A DNA stretch of 64,000 bases. Origin: an uncultured bacterium (lineage in GTDB: Bacteria; Bacteroidota; Bacteroidia; Bacteroidales; Bacteroidaceae). The DNA lies in the NCBI GenBank assembly GCA_905214625.1, contig CAJMMQ010000002.1, positions 101,705 to 165,704 on the forward strand, in the 5' to 3' direction. The notes under the pieces were generated by a model. That model was not told where the DNA came from and did not search any database. It saw only the letters and a program-made list of their open reading frames with translations. Each line of letters opens with the position of its first letter. Position 1 is the first letter of the stretch. Positions 18,164-27,616 of the stretch are shown piece after piece. The position numbers and the translations under genes were made by a program.

Positions 18164-19993
18164 ATGAAAGAATTTTTACAAGTATTGCGCCGTTTCGTAC
18201 CTCCCTACAAGAAATATCTGGTGCTTACGGTGGTGTTTAATATCCTTTCGGCGATATTGAACATATTTTCTTTCATGGCCATAATACCAATCCTGCAGAT
18301 ACTTTTCAAGACTCAGGCGGCCAGCGTGCCTGCCGGACTGATGGACTGGGGCAGCGGCGACATGAAAGAAGTAATGACAAATAACTTTAACTATTATATC
18401 TACGAGATGATAGAGAGCATGGGCGCCACCACGACGCTGCTCATAATAGGTCTGTTTCTGGCCTTCATGACTTTTCTGAAGACCGGTGCCTACTTTCTGT
18501 CGTCGGCCACGATAATACCTATCCGCACGGGTGTGGTGCGCGACATACGCAACCAGCTCTACCGCAAGATTACGTCGCTGCCGCTCGGTTTCTTCTCAGA
18601 AGAGCGCAAGGGCGACATCATAGCGCGCATGAGCGGCGACGTACAGGAGATTGAAAACTCAATAATGTCGAGCCTCGACATGCTCTTCAAGAACCCCATA
18701 CTGATAGTGTTCTATTTCGCCACGCTGCTCGTAATCAGCTGGCAGCTGACGGTCTTCACGCTCGTCATAGTGCCCCTGATGGGCTGGTTTATGGGCTTCG
18801 TAGGCCGAAAGCTGAAGCAGAAGTCTATCAAGGCACAGTCGCTGTGGAGCGACACGATGAGCCAGGTGGAGGAGACGCTGGGCGGCCTGCGCATCATAAA
18901 GGCTTTCTGCGCCGAGGAGAAGATGAACCGCCGCTTCGACAAGATTAACTCTGAATACCGCGACAACATACGCCGCGTGAACACCCGCCAGCAGATGGCC
19001 CACCCGATGAGCGAGTTTCTGGGCACAGTAATGATTGTCATAGTGCTCTGGTTCGGCGGTGTGCTCGTGCTCAACAACATGACTCTGAGCGGCCCCACGT
19101 TCATCTACTATCTCGTCATACTATACAGCATAATCAATCCGCTGAAAGAATTCTCAAAGGCGGGCTACAACATACCCAAGGGTCTGGCATCTATGGAGCG
19201 CGTAGACAAGATTCTTATGGCCGAGAGCAACATCAAGGAGCCTGAACATCCGGTGCATGTAACCGACTTCAAGAGCAAGATTGAGTTCCGCAACGTGTCG
19301 TTCAAGTACGACCAGAAGTGGGTTCTGCGCAACATAAACCTCACCATAGAGAAGGGCAAGACAGTGGCCCTGGTAGGCCAGAGCGGCGGCGGCAAGTCGA
19401 CGCTCGTTGACCTCATTCCGCGCTACTACGACGTGCAGGAGGGCGAGGTGCTCATCGACGGCGTGAACGTGAAGGACATGGGACTGCACGACCTGCGCTC
19501 GCTCATAGGCAACGTAAACCAGGAAGCCATACTGTTTAACGACAGTTTCCGCAACAACATATCGTTCGGCGTTGACAACGCCACGCAGGAACAGATAGAG
19601 AACGCCGCAAGGATAGCCAACGCCCACGACTTCATAATGGAGTCGGAACACGGCTACGACACCAACATAGGCGACCGCGGCGGACGCCTCTCGGGCGGAC
19701 AGCGCCAGCGCGTGAGCATAGCCCGCGCCATACTTAAAAACCCGCCGATACTCATTCTCGACGAGGCCACGTCGGCCCTCGACACCGAGAGCGAGCGGCT
19801 TGTGCAGGATGCCCTTGAGCATCTGATGAAAACACGCACCACGGTGGCCATTGCCCACCGCCTGTCGACCATCAAGAACGCCGACGAGATATGCGTGATA
19901 CATGAGGGAGAAATCGTTGAGCGCGGCACCCACGAGGAGCTGCTCGCCATCGACGGCTACTACAAGAAGCTGAACGACATGCAGACACTGTAA
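18164..19993 (+). CDS. MsbA-like ABC exporter (fused membrane and ATPase half-transporter)
   Basis: The 609-residue protein has an exporter membrane domain with six predicted helices (residues 15-330) and a C-terminal ATPase domain. Walker A GQSGGGKST is at 405-413, the signature LSGGQRQR at 509-516, Walker B ILILDEATSALD at 529-540 and the switch His in AIAHRLS at 565. It should work as a homodimer. An LpxL-like acyltransferase gene follows by 22 bp and glycan genes lie downstream, so lipid A or lipid-linked glycan flipping across the inner membrane is the likeliest role; multidrug export cannot be excluded. Confidence 0.92.
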   Translation: MKEFLQVLRRFVPPYKKYLVLTVVFNILSAILNIFSFMAIIPILQILFKTQAASVPAGLMDWGSGDMKEVMTNNFNYYIYEMIESMGATTTLLIIGLFLAFMTFLKTGAYFLSSATIIPIRTGVVRDIRNQLYRKITSLPLGFFSEERKGDIIARMSGDVQEIENSIMSSLDMLFKNPILIVFYFATLLVISWQLTVFTLVIVPLMGWFMGFVGRKLKQKSIKAQSLWSDTMSQVEETLGGLRIIKAFCAEEKMNRRFDKINSEYRDNIRRVNTRQQMAHPMSEFLGTVMIVIVLWFGGVLVLNNMTLSGPTFIYYLVILYSIINPLKEFSKAGYNIPKGLASMERVDKILMAESNIKEPEHPVHVTDFKSKIEFRNVSFKYDQKWVLRNINLTIEKGKTVALVGQSGGGKSTLVDLIPRYYDVQEGEVLIDGVNVKDMGLHDLRSLIGNVNQEAILFNDSFRNNISFGVDNATQEQIENAARIANAHDFIMESEHGYDTNIGDRGGRLSGGQRQRVSIARAILKNPPILILDEATSALDTESERLVQDALEHLMKTRTTVAIAHRLSTIKNADEICVIHEGEIVERGTHEELLAIDGYYKKLNDMQTL

Positions 19994-20015
19994 ACAACTA
20001 ACCGGAGAAAGAGGA

Positions 20016-20948
20016 ATGAAAGAATTTATATACAACATAATCTACGGCATTTTCTATCTGGTGTCAAAGTTGCCTTACAGGGTGCTCTACGTGATGTCAG
20101 ACATAGCCAACCTCGTTCTCTACCACATAGTGCGCTACCGCCGCAACATAGTAAGACACAACATAACGTCGGCCTTCCCCGAAAAGAGCCTCGAGGAGTG
20201 CATCGCCATAGAGCGCGGATTCTACAAATGGTTCTGCGACTACTTCGTAGAAACAGTCAAGCTCATGTCTGTCAGCCGCAAAGAGCTGCTCAGCCGCATA
20301 GAGTTCAGGGGCATCGACAAGATTGAAGACTGCTTCGACAAGGGGCAGACGTGTGCCGGCATTCTCGGACATTACGGCAACTGGGAGCTTCTCTCGGCCA
20401 CGGGGCTTGTCATAAAGCGCCACCCCGAATCAGTAATCGGCCTAATCTATCACCCCCTGCGCAGCCAGCTCTTCGACCGCCTGTTCATCAACATGCGCCA
20501 GAGCATGGGCGGAGTGTGCGTTCCGAAGAAAGACATACTGAGGTATCTCGTGTCGTTCCGCAACCAGAATCTCATGAATCTCTTCGGCTACATTGCCGAC
20601 CAGGCGCCGCGCTACCGCAACATCCACCTCTGGCTGCCGTTCCTCAACCACGACACACCTGTGTTCACGGGCGCCGAACGCATAATGCGCAAGATGAACA
20701 ATGCCGTGTTCTACATCGACGTTGAACGCCCCGAACGCGGAAAATATATCTACACCTTCAAGCTGATGACCGACAAACCGGGCGAAATGCCTGAGTTTGA
20801 GATAACCAAACGCTTCTTTGCCATGCTCGAACAGACCATCAGGCGCGAGCCGCGCTACTATCTCTGGAGCCACAACCGCTGGAAACGCACAAGGGAGGAG
20901 TTTGACAAAGAGTTTAAGATTGAAAACGGACACGTGGTAAGAAAATAG
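20016..20948 (+). CDS. LpxL/HtrB-like lipid A acyltransferase
   Basis: The 310-residue protein belongs to the lysophospholipid/lipid A late acyltransferase family. One N-terminal membrane anchor (about 5-35) precedes the HX4E catalytic motif (H119-YGNW-E124 within ILGHYGNWE); APRYRNIHLWLPFL and ERPERGKYIYTF are typical acceptor-site segments. It probably adds a secondary acyl chain to a lipid A precursor at the inner membrane. It lies 22 bp after the MsbA-like exporter gene and is probably co-transcribed with it, which supports a lipid A role for both. Confidence 0.9.
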   Translation: MKEFIYNIIYGIFYLVSKLPYRVLYVMSDIANLVLYHIVRYRRNIVRHNITSAFPEKSLEECIAIERGFYKWFCDYFVETVKLMSVSRKELLSRIEFRGIDKIEDCFDKGQTCAGILGHYGNWELLSATGLVIKRHPESVIGLIYHPLRSQLFDRLFINMRQSMGGVCVPKKDILRYLVSFRNQNLMNLFGYIADQAPRYRNIHLWLPFLNHDTPVFTGAERIMRKMNNAVFYIDVERPERGKYIYTFKLMTDKPGEMPEFEITKRFFAMLEQTIRREPRYYLWSHNRWKRTREEFDKEFKIENGHVVRK

Positions 20949-21088
20949 GCCGTAAGGCTGTAACACGTGAAACATATAACATTAATGGGCTGACACATAT
21001 CTTTAAACAGCACTGCCGATGCGCCGCGGCCGGCACGGCTCTTACGGACATCGGGGCACAACGCAGCCCGCAACAAAAAATGTGAGAT

Positions 21089-22225
21089 ATGATTATAGGA
21101 TACGACGCCAAGCGCATTGTATGTAACCGCACCGGACTGGGAAGCTACGCCCGCACACTAATCAACGACCTCTCGGAGGTAATTACGCCCGACATGACGC
21201 TCAACCTCTATGCCCCCGACAAGGGCGACAGCACGCTGAGAAGCCAGGTAAGAGAGTCGGACAACGTAAGATTTGTGTATCCACGCAAGAGCCTTTCGGG
21301 CCTGCGCAAGGCATGGTGGCGCATGCACTCAGTGGTGGACGACCTCTGCGCCGACGGCGTAAAACTCTATCACGGACTCTCGGGCGAGCTGCCCATAGGC
21401 ATAAAGAAGGCCGGCATAAAGACCGTGGTTACCATTCACGACATCATCTTCATGCGACATCCCGAATGGTACAACTGGCCCGACACCAAGATTTATGCGT
21501 GGAAGTTCAGAAAGACATGCGAAGAGGCCGACCGTATAATAGCCATAAGCGAATGTACCAAGCGCGACATAATGCTCTTCGGAGGCGTAAGTCCCGAGAA
21601 GATAGACGTTATCTATCAGAGCTGCGGCTCGCGCTACAAGATGCGCGAAGGCGAGAAGAAGATGCACGAGGTGCACACCGGCTACATGCTGCCCGAACGG
21701 TATATCGTGAACGTGGGCACCATTGAGGAGCGCAAGAACGTGCTGCTGGCAGTAAAGGCCCTCAGACTGCTGCCCGACGACATAAGTCTGGTGATAGTAG
21801 GCAAGGCCACCTCATACACCGAAAAGGTGAAGGCGTATATCAGGGAGAACGGCCTTGAAAGCCGCGTGAAGATACTCAACAACGTGCCCAACGAAGACCT
21901 GCCCGCCATTTATCAGATGGCCGAGGCCTGCGTCTACCCCTCCAGATACGAGGGTTTCGGCGTGCCTATAATAGAAGCCATACAGAGCGGACTGCCCGTA
22001 GTGGCGTGCACGGGCAGCTGTCTTGAGGAGGCAGGCGGCAACGGCACCATATATGTCGACCCCGACGACGTCTATGCCATGGCCGAAGCCATAAAGCAGG
22101 TTGTCAAGGGAGCACCCGGACGCGAGGAGCGCATAGCCGCAAGCCGCCAGTATATAACGCGATTTGAGGGCAACAACGTGGCCCAGCAGGTGATGAACGT
22201 CTACAGGGACGTGCTCGGCATCTGA
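21089..22225 (+). CDS. glycosyltransferase, GT4 family
   Basis: The 378-residue cytoplasmic protein has two Rossmann-like halves (GT-B fold). The N-terminal half has the TGLGSYARTLINDL loop. The C-terminal half has the nucleotide-sugar site VGTIEERKNV and the family E-x7-E type motif in YEGFGVPIIEA, followed by GLPVVACTGSCLEEAGG. It should transfer a sugar from a nucleotide donor (often mannose, glucose or galactose) with retention of configuration to a growing surface glycan. Donor and acceptor are not predictable. It lies 140 bp after the acyltransferase gene in the same orientation. Confidence 0.9.
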   Translation: MIIGYDAKRIVCNRTGLGSYARTLINDLSEVITPDMTLNLYAPDKGDSTLRSQVRESDNVRFVYPRKSLSGLRKAWWRMHSVVDDLCADGVKLYHGLSGELPIGIKKAGIKTVVTIHDIIFMRHPEWYNWPDTKIYAWKFRKTCEEADRIIAISECTKRDIMLFGGVSPEKIDVIYQSCGSRYKMREGEKKMHEVHTGYMLPERYIVNVGTIEERKNVLLAVKALRLLPDDISLVIVGKATSYTEKVKAYIRENGLESRVKILNNVPNEDLPAIYQMAEACVYPSRYEGFGVPIIEAIQSGLPVVACTGSCLEEAGGNGTIYVDPDDVYAMAEAIKQVVKGAPGREERIAASRQYITRFEGNNVAQQVMNVYRDVLGI

Positions 22226-22334
22226 CGGCAAGGACACGCCAAAGGGGCTATAACCATATAATACAAACAAAGCAAAGGCACGGGCGGATATAAGCAATGC
22301 CGCCGCCAAAGCCCTGCAAAATAACGTAACGACT

Positions 22335-23240
22335 ATGAACGGCGAAATATTCTCCATACTCATACCCACATGGAACAACCTGCCCTTCCTTAAGATATGC
22401 GTGGACAGCATAAGGAAGAACTCTACATACAGGCACCAGATTATAGTACACGTCAACGACGGAAGCGACGGCACGCTCGAATGGGTGAGGCAGCAGGGCC
22501 TCGACTACACCCACTCGCAGACCAACGTGGGCGTGTGCCTGGCCATGAACATGATGCGCAGCAAGGTGAAGACCGACTACATGCTCTTCATCAACGACGA
22601 CATGTACGCGCTGCCTGAATGGGACAAGGCGCTGTATGACGAGATAAAGGCGCTGCCCGACAACCGTTTCTTCCTGTCGTCTACCACAATACAGCCCCGC
22701 ACAAAGGGCGACTCGATTATCAACGCCGACTATGGCGACACGCCTGAGACTTTCATGGAGCAGGACCTGCTCAACGAGTTCCGCTCATACAAGATGGCCG
22801 ACTGGATGGGCGCAACGCTGCCGCCGAACATCGTTCACCGCGACATCTGGGACCTCGTGGGCGGCTACAGCATAGAGCTTTCGCCCGGAATGTACAGCGA
22901 CCCCGACTTCACCGCCAAGCTGTATCTATGCGGCATAAGGATGATGAAGGGCATATCGGCCAGCCGCGTGTATCACTTCGAAACTAAGTCGACCACCAGG
23001 ATACGCAAGAATATGGGCCAGATGCAGTTTCTGCTGAAGTGGGGCATGACCAACTCCACCTTCAGGCGCATATTCACACACAAGGGACACGACTTCGACA
23101 GCCGTCTTGCAGACTCCTTCAGGCACGACGGCCATCTGAAGACTCATATCCTGCGCGGACGCCTGAAGGCGCTGTGGTGGATGCTGACAAAGGACTTCGG
23201 ACCGCTGTGGAAGTTCTGGGACAACGACAAGAGACAATAA
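22335..23240 (+). CDS. glycosyltransferase, GT2 family
   Basis: The 301-residue protein has the GT-A fold start FSILIPTWNNLPFLKICVDSI, the N-x-G-S-D nucleotide contact (HVNDGSDGTLEW) and a DXD-type metal motif in LFINDDMYALP. The C-terminal part carries SPGMYSDPDFTAKLY, typical of the acceptor side of GT2 enzymes. No membrane helix is evident. It probably adds a sugar with inversion to a lipid-linked surface glycan. It sits between two GT4 genes in the lipid/glycan block. Confidence 0.9.
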   Translation: MNGEIFSILIPTWNNLPFLKICVDSIRKNSTYRHQIIVHVNDGSDGTLEWVRQQGLDYTHSQTNVGVCLAMNMMRSKVKTDYMLFINDDMYALPEWDKALYDEIKALPDNRFFLSSTTIQPRTKGDSIINADYGDTPETFMEQDLLNEFRSYKMADWMGATLPPNIVHRDIWDLVGGYSIELSPGMYSDPDFTAKLYLCGIRMMKGISASRVYHFETKSTTRIRKNMGQMQFLLKWGMTNSTFRRIFTHKGHDFDSRLADSFRHDGHLKTHILRGRLKALWWMLTKDFGPLWKFWDNDKRQ

Positions 23241-23294
23241 GCCGGCAGCCCTGCCGGCACCATGCAAAACAGGCCTGCCGGCAGACTGAAATAC

Positions 23295-23382
23295 AAAAGA
23301 CCACATATCGCATTGCGAAAGACCACATATTGCAGGCTGAAAGGCCACATATTGCAAGCCAAAAGACGGCATATTGCAAGTC
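23295..23382 (+). repeat. 22-bp-period intergenic repeat array 4 (4 units)
   Basis: Four units begin exactly 22 bp apart at 23295, 23317, 23339 and 23361. Here the core is CCACATATTGCA rather than CCACCTTTTGCA, showing array-specific drift shared between units. TTGAATATCAATGCGATAC follows at 23385-23403, as after array 3. The array fills the 226-bp gap between the GT2 and second GT4 genes. Confidence 0.87.
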
Positions 23383-23466
23383 ATTGAATATCAATGCGAT
23401 ACACAGAATGCCGGCAGCACGGCAAAAGGTAATATAAAATTTCATCCGAATTAACAACAACTATAT

Positions 23467-24456
23467 ATGATATTAGGAGTATTACTGCCCCACACAAAGC
23501 TCTACGGCGGCGTTAAGCGCTTTCTCGAGCTCGGCAACATCTTTGTCGAGCAGGGCCACCGCTTCATAGTGTTCACACCCGACGGCAAGGGCCCCGACTG
23601 GTTCGACTTCAAGGGCGAGATGAGCACTTTCGACAAGATTAAAGGCACAAAGCTCGACGCCCTGTGGACCACCACGGTGAAGATGATGCCCATGGTGCTT
23701 GAGTCTGATGCGCGCCACAAGATATTCTATCACGTCAGAAAGAGCGACAACGTGGCCAAGCTGATGAAGAATCCCGAGGTAGAGGTGTTCGCCTGCTCGT
23801 CTAACGTATACGAGTACGACCTCAAGAAGTTCGGCCGCGAGTCGTTCAAGGCCATCGGCGGCGTTACCGTTGCCAACTATAAGCCCAAGGAGAGCTATGA
23901 GGTGAAAGACCGTCCGTTCGTCGTAATGGCCTACGGACGCATCGTGGAGCGCGTTAAAGGCACCCACTACGTGGTGAGCGCATGCGAAAAGCTCTATGCG
24001 CAGGGCTACAACATAAAGCTGCTTCTGTATGACACGCCGGTCGACGAGGGCGCCGCACGCCGCATAAAGGAGTTTACGTGCAAGTGCCCCTTCGAGTTTG
24101 TCGTAGGCCACCCCTTCGACCGCAACTGGGAGCTCTTCAACCGTGCCGACTGCTTTGTGTCGGCCGAAAACCCGCACTACACCGGCTGGAACAACACCGT
24201 GGCCGAGGCCATGGCCTGCGCCGTGCCCGTGATAGCCACCAAGGCCGGCACGCTCGACCTGCTGCGCGACAAGGAGAACGGCATACGCTCGGCTCGCTGG
24301 CGCTTCTGTTTCAGACGCCACATAAAGGAGCTTTACCAGAGCGAGGAGCTGAGGAGGAAGTATGGCGAGGCAGGACTGCGCACCATACGCGACTTCGACT
24401 GGAGCGTAGTGGCAAGAAAGATAACTGATTATCTCGAGAAGAAGGACAACAACTGA
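23467..24456 (+). CDS. glycosyltransferase, GT4-like
   Basis: The 329-residue protein shows a GT-B fold: an N-terminal LLPHTKLYGGVKRFLELG loop and a C-terminal half with AYGRIVERVKGTHYVV, NPHYTGWNNTVAEAMACAVPVIATKAGTLDLL split across the donor-binding region, ending near residue 329. The spacing matches group 1 retaining transferases. It begins just after array 4 and is followed 52 bp later by a UDP-sugar epimerase gene. Its sugar and acceptor are unknown. Confidence 0.85.
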   Translation: MILGVLLPHTKLYGGVKRFLELGNIFVEQGHRFIVFTPDGKGPDWFDFKGEMSTFDKIKGTKLDALWTTTVKMMPMVLESDARHKIFYHVRKSDNVAKLMKNPEVEVFACSSNVYEYDLKKFGRESFKAIGGVTVANYKPKESYEVKDRPFVVMAYGRIVERVKGTHYVVSACEKLYAQGYNIKLLLYDTPVDEGAARRIKEFTCKCPFEFVVGHPFDRNWELFNRADCFVSAENPHYTGWNNTVAEAMACAVPVIATKAGTLDLLRDKENGIRSARWRFCFRRHIKELYQSEELRRKYGEAGLRTIRDFDWSVVARKITDYLEKKDNN

Positions 24457-24508
24457 ATGACAACGGAGCAAGGAGTCAGGCTCCCGAACAGATAAAACTC
24501 AACAGAAG

Positions 24509-25543
24509 ATGAAGATACTCGTAACCGGCGCGGCCGGATTCATTGGCAGCCGCTGCGCCGAAATGCTGGCCGAAAGAGGCGACGAGGTGGTTGGAATCGA
24601 CAACATCAACGACTACTACTCGCCCGAGCTGAAGTTCTACCGCCTGCGCCGGGCAGGGATAGAGGCCGACGCCGGGCTGCGCATGGGCCACCGCACGGTG
24701 AGCACCAAATGGCCCAACTACACGTTTCTGCGCCTCGACATCGAGGACAAGGGCGCCCTCGACATGCTGTTCGATCAGATAAAGTTTGACAAGATAATAC
24801 ATCTGGCGGCACAGGCAGGCGTACGCTACTCTATAGAGAACCCCTACGCCTACATGCACAGCAACTGGATGGGTTTTCTGAACATATTAGAGTGCTGCCG
24901 CAACTTCAACGTGGAGCATCTGGTCTACGCCTCGTCAAGCTCGGTCTACGGCATGAACAGCAAGGTGCCTTTCTCTGAAGACGACGTGGTTATAAGTCCC
25001 GTAAGCCTCTATGCCGCAAGCAAGAAGAGCAACGAACTGATGGCCCACGCCTACTGCAAGCTCTACGGCATAGCCTGCACAGGCCTGCGCTATTTCACCG
25101 TCTACGGCCCCGCCGGCCGCCCCGACATGGCCCCCATGCTGTTTGCAAGGGCCATAAGCAGCGGCAAGCCCATCAAGGTGTTCAACAACGGCGACATGAT
25201 GCGCGACTTTACCTACATCGACGACATTGCCAACGGCACGCTCATGGTGCTCGACAAGACACCCGACGGAACGGGAACGGCAAACGGACTGCCCTACAAG
25301 GTGTATAACATAGGCCTTGGGAGCCCCGTAAGCCTGATGGACTTCATCTCCGAAATAGAGACTAACCTTGGCCGCAAGGCCGAAAAAATACTTCTGCCCA
25401 TGCAGCCGGGTGACGTAAGCCGCACCTGGGCCGACACCACAAAGCTCGAGACCGAGATAGGATATAAGCCTAAGGTTACGCTGCACGAGGGCATAAAAAA
25501 CTTCATCGAGTGGTTTAAGCACTACGAGAACATTAACCTCTGA
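24509..25543 (+). CDS. NAD-dependent UDP-sugar epimerase, probably UDP-glucuronate 4-epimerase
   Basis: The 344-residue short-chain dehydrogenase has the NAD motif TGAAGFIG (6-13), a Ser-rich ASSSSVYGMN segment (141-150) and the catalytic YAASK (Y168, K172). The pattern DNINDYYSPELK near the N-terminus, VPFSEDDVV..PVSLYAASKKSNE and TGLRYFTVYGPAGRPDMA is characteristic of UDP-glucuronate 4-epimerases, which make UDP-galacturonate. It would supply an acidic sugar for the surface glycan. The kinase-like gene follows after 7 bp. UDP-glucose or related epimerase activity is a less likely alternative. Confidence 0.88.
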   Translation: MKILVTGAAGFIGSRCAEMLAERGDEVVGIDNINDYYSPELKFYRLRRAGIEADAGLRMGHRTVSTKWPNYTFLRLDIEDKGALDMLFDQIKFDKIIHLAAQAGVRYSIENPYAYMHSNWMGFLNILECCRNFNVEHLVYASSSSVYGMNSKVPFSEDDVVISPVSLYAASKKSNELMAHAYCKLYGIACTGLRYFTVYGPAGRPDMAPMLFARAISSGKPIKVFNNGDMMRDFTYIDDIANGTLMVLDKTPDGTGTANGLPYKVYNIGLGSPVSLMDFISEIETNLGRKAEKILLPMQPGDVSRTWADTTKLETEIGYKPKVTLHEGIKNFIEWFKHYENINL

Positions 25544-25550
25544 GCCGCCC

Positions 25551-26333
25551 ATGAGCAAGGAAAAGATAATGACCATGACGGTTGGCAGCGACTTCAGCGC
25601 GCTCAGCGGCTTTGTGAGCAGTCTGCCGCAGACGTTCAGTCAAGGTGGCACTACGCTCTACAAGGGACGCAACACGGTGAAGTCGTTCTGCGTGGAAGGC
25701 CGCACGCTCGTGGTGAAACACTACAAACGGCCCAACATGGTGCAGCGCGTGGCCTACTCGTTCTTCAAGAAAAGCAAGGCCGCAAGGGCATATCTCTTTG
25801 CCGCCATGCTGCGCGAGAGGGGATTCAACACGCCCCGCGAAGTGGCATATCTTGAGCTTGGCAACGGCATACTGATGTCCGACTGCTACTTTGTGTCGGA
25901 GTCGTGCATGCTGCCGCCGCTCACCGACCTGCTCAGACGCGACGACTTTGACCGCGACGCGGCCGACGCGCTGGCCGGGTTGCTGGCCGACCTGCACGCA
26001 AAGGGAGTGATGCACGGCGACCTAAACCTCACGAACATACTGTATGAGAGAACTGCCGACGGCGGCTTCAGCTTCTGGCTGATAGACACAAACCGCTCTA
26101 AGTTCATGCAGCCGACGGAGGACGACTGTGCCGAAAACCTGAAACGGCTAACGCACGACAAGCATCTTATGGACTATGTGATAAGGCGCTACGCCGAAAT
26201 AAGGGGCATCGACGCCGACAAGACCGTGGCCGGGGTGATAAGAAAACTCGACGAGTTTGAGCACAAACGGGCCGTAACGGGCAAATTCAAGAAGGCTTTC
26301 AGAAAGATAACAGGCAAGCAGAAAAAACGCTGA
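25551..26333 (+). CDS. Kdo/WaaP-like lipopolysaccharide core kinase
   Basis: The 260-residue protein has the compact kinase fold of the Kdo/WaaP family: a Lys in VVKHYKR (K56), the catalytic HGDLNLTNI (H155-G-D157) and the metal-binding Asp in LIDTNRSK (D179). No membrane segment was seen. Such enzymes phosphorylate sugars of the lipopolysaccharide inner core. It starts 7 bp after the epimerase gene, indicating coupled expression. Met7 or Met9 could be the real start because the first residues (MSKEKIM) are not needed for the fold. Confidence 0.86.
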   Translation: MSKEKIMTMTVGSDFSALSGFVSSLPQTFSQGGTTLYKGRNTVKSFCVEGRTLVVKHYKRPNMVQRVAYSFFKKSKAARAYLFAAMLRERGFNTPREVAYLELGNGILMSDCYFVSESCMLPPLTDLLRRDDFDRDAADALAGLLADLHAKGVMHGDLNLTNILYERTADGGFSFWLIDTNRSKFMQPTEDDCAENLKRLTHDKHLMDYVIRRYAEIRGIDADKTVAGVIRKLDEFEHKRAVTGKFKKAFRKITGKQKKR

Positions 26334-26391
26334 AAGGCGCACGCCGCAGCACCGGCGGCAGCATGCTGGCCTATAAAAAACACTTGTTACT

Positions 26392-27501
26392 ATGAAAAAA
26401 TACGATTACCTTATTGTCGGAGCCGGCCTTTTCGGGGCTGTGTTTGCCCACGAGGCGCGCAAGACAGGCCGCAAGTGCCTGGTGATAGACAGGCGCGACA
26501 GCACCGGAGGCAACATCCGCTGCGAGAGCATTGAGGGCATCAACGTGCATAAATACGGCGCTCACATATTCCACACGGACAAGAAGGAGGTGTGGAAATA
26601 TGTAACACGGCTGGTTGAGATGAACCGTTTTACCAACTCGCCCGTGGCCAACTTCAACGGCAGGCTGTACAACCTGCCCTTCAACATGAACACTTTTTAT
26701 CAGCTGTGGGGCACGCGCACGCCTGCCGAGGCCGAGGAGATGCTCAAGAAGCAGCGCGCCGAGTATGCCTCGATAGAGTGTCCTGCCAACTTTGAGGAGC
26801 AGGCGCTGAAGCTCTGCGGACGCGACATATACGAGACGCTGATAAAGGGATACACCGAGAAACAGTGGGGACGGCCCGCACGCGAGCTGCCGGCGGAGAT
26901 AATAAAGCGTGTGCCGGTGCGCATGACTTTCGACAACAACTACTTCAACGACCCGTATCAGGGCATTGCAGAGGGCGGATACAACAGGCTCATCGACGCC
27001 CTGCTGGAGGGCACGGAGACCATACTGCAGCTCGACTTCTTCAGCCGTCGTGACGAGCTTTGCTCACTGGCCGACAAGATAGTGTTCACCGGACGCATTG
27101 ACAAATTCTTCGACTACCGCGCCGGAAAGCTCGAATACCGCAGTCTAAAGTTCGACACCAAGGTGATTGACACGCCCAACTTCCAGGGCAACGCCGTAGT
27201 AAACTACACCTCGGCCGACGTGCCTTACACACGCATAATTGAGCATAAGCACTTTGAATACGGCACTCAGCCCAAGACGGTGATAACCTACGAGTATCCC
27301 GCCGCATGGAGCGAGGGCCTCGAACCGTATTATCCCATAAACAACGGGCGCAACAACGCCATAGCGGCCGAATACCGGCAGATGGCGCGCAGCATGGGCA
27401 ACGTAATATTCGGAGGCCGACTCGGGCAGTATGCCTACTTCGACATGGACGACACAGTGGACGAGGCACTCAGGCTGGCAGAAAGAGAAATGGGAAATTA
27501 A
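26392..27501 (+). CDS. glf: UDP-galactopyranose mutase
   Basis: The 369-residue flavoenzyme converts UDP-galactopyranose to UDP-galactofuranose. The FAD motif is at the N-terminus (LIVGAGLFG, G10/G12/G15) with ESIEGINVHKYGAHIFHT next, a hallmark of this family. GYTEKQWGRPARELP, RIPVR-like RVPVRMTFDNNYFNDPYQG and the C-terminal GRLGQYAYFDMDDTV are also standard. The length is as expected. With the downstream galactofuranosyltransferase-like gene it implies galactofuranose in the surface glycan. Confidence 0.95.
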   Translation: MKKYDYLIVGAGLFGAVFAHEARKTGRKCLVIDRRDSTGGNIRCESIEGINVHKYGAHIFHTDKKEVWKYVTRLVEMNRFTNSPVANFNGRLYNLPFNMNTFYQLWGTRTPAEAEEMLKKQRAEYASIECPANFEEQALKLCGRDIYETLIKGYTEKQWGRPARELPAEIIKRVPVRMTFDNNYFNDPYQGIAEGGYNRLIDALLEGTETILQLDFFSRRDELCSLADKIVFTGRIDKFFDYRAGKLEYRSLKFDTKVIDTPNFQGNAVVNYTSADVPYTRIIEHKHFEYGTQPKTVITYEYPAAWSEGLEPYYPINNGRNNAIAAEYRQMARSMGNVIFGGRLGQYAYFDMDDTVDEALRLAEREMGN

Positions 27502-27616
27502 GAAGTAAGAATTAATAATTAAGAAAATTTCTCTGTCCCATATTATGAATTCTAAATTGTGAAACGAAGTTCGGCATCAGCCAATTATGATTTGTGAATT
27601 ATGAATTATGAATTAA
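27496..27616 (+). repeat. A/T-rich 7-bp-period repeat element with GTTCGGC core
   Basis: Between glf and the next gene lies A/T-rich DNA with short repeats (AATTAAGAA, GAATTAATAATTAAG, then GAATTATGAATTATGAATTA of period 7) around a core GAAGTTCGGCATCAGCCAAT at 27566-27585. The same core with one change occurs at 33444-33463. The end of the element supplies the ATG of the following gene. Confidence 0.65.
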
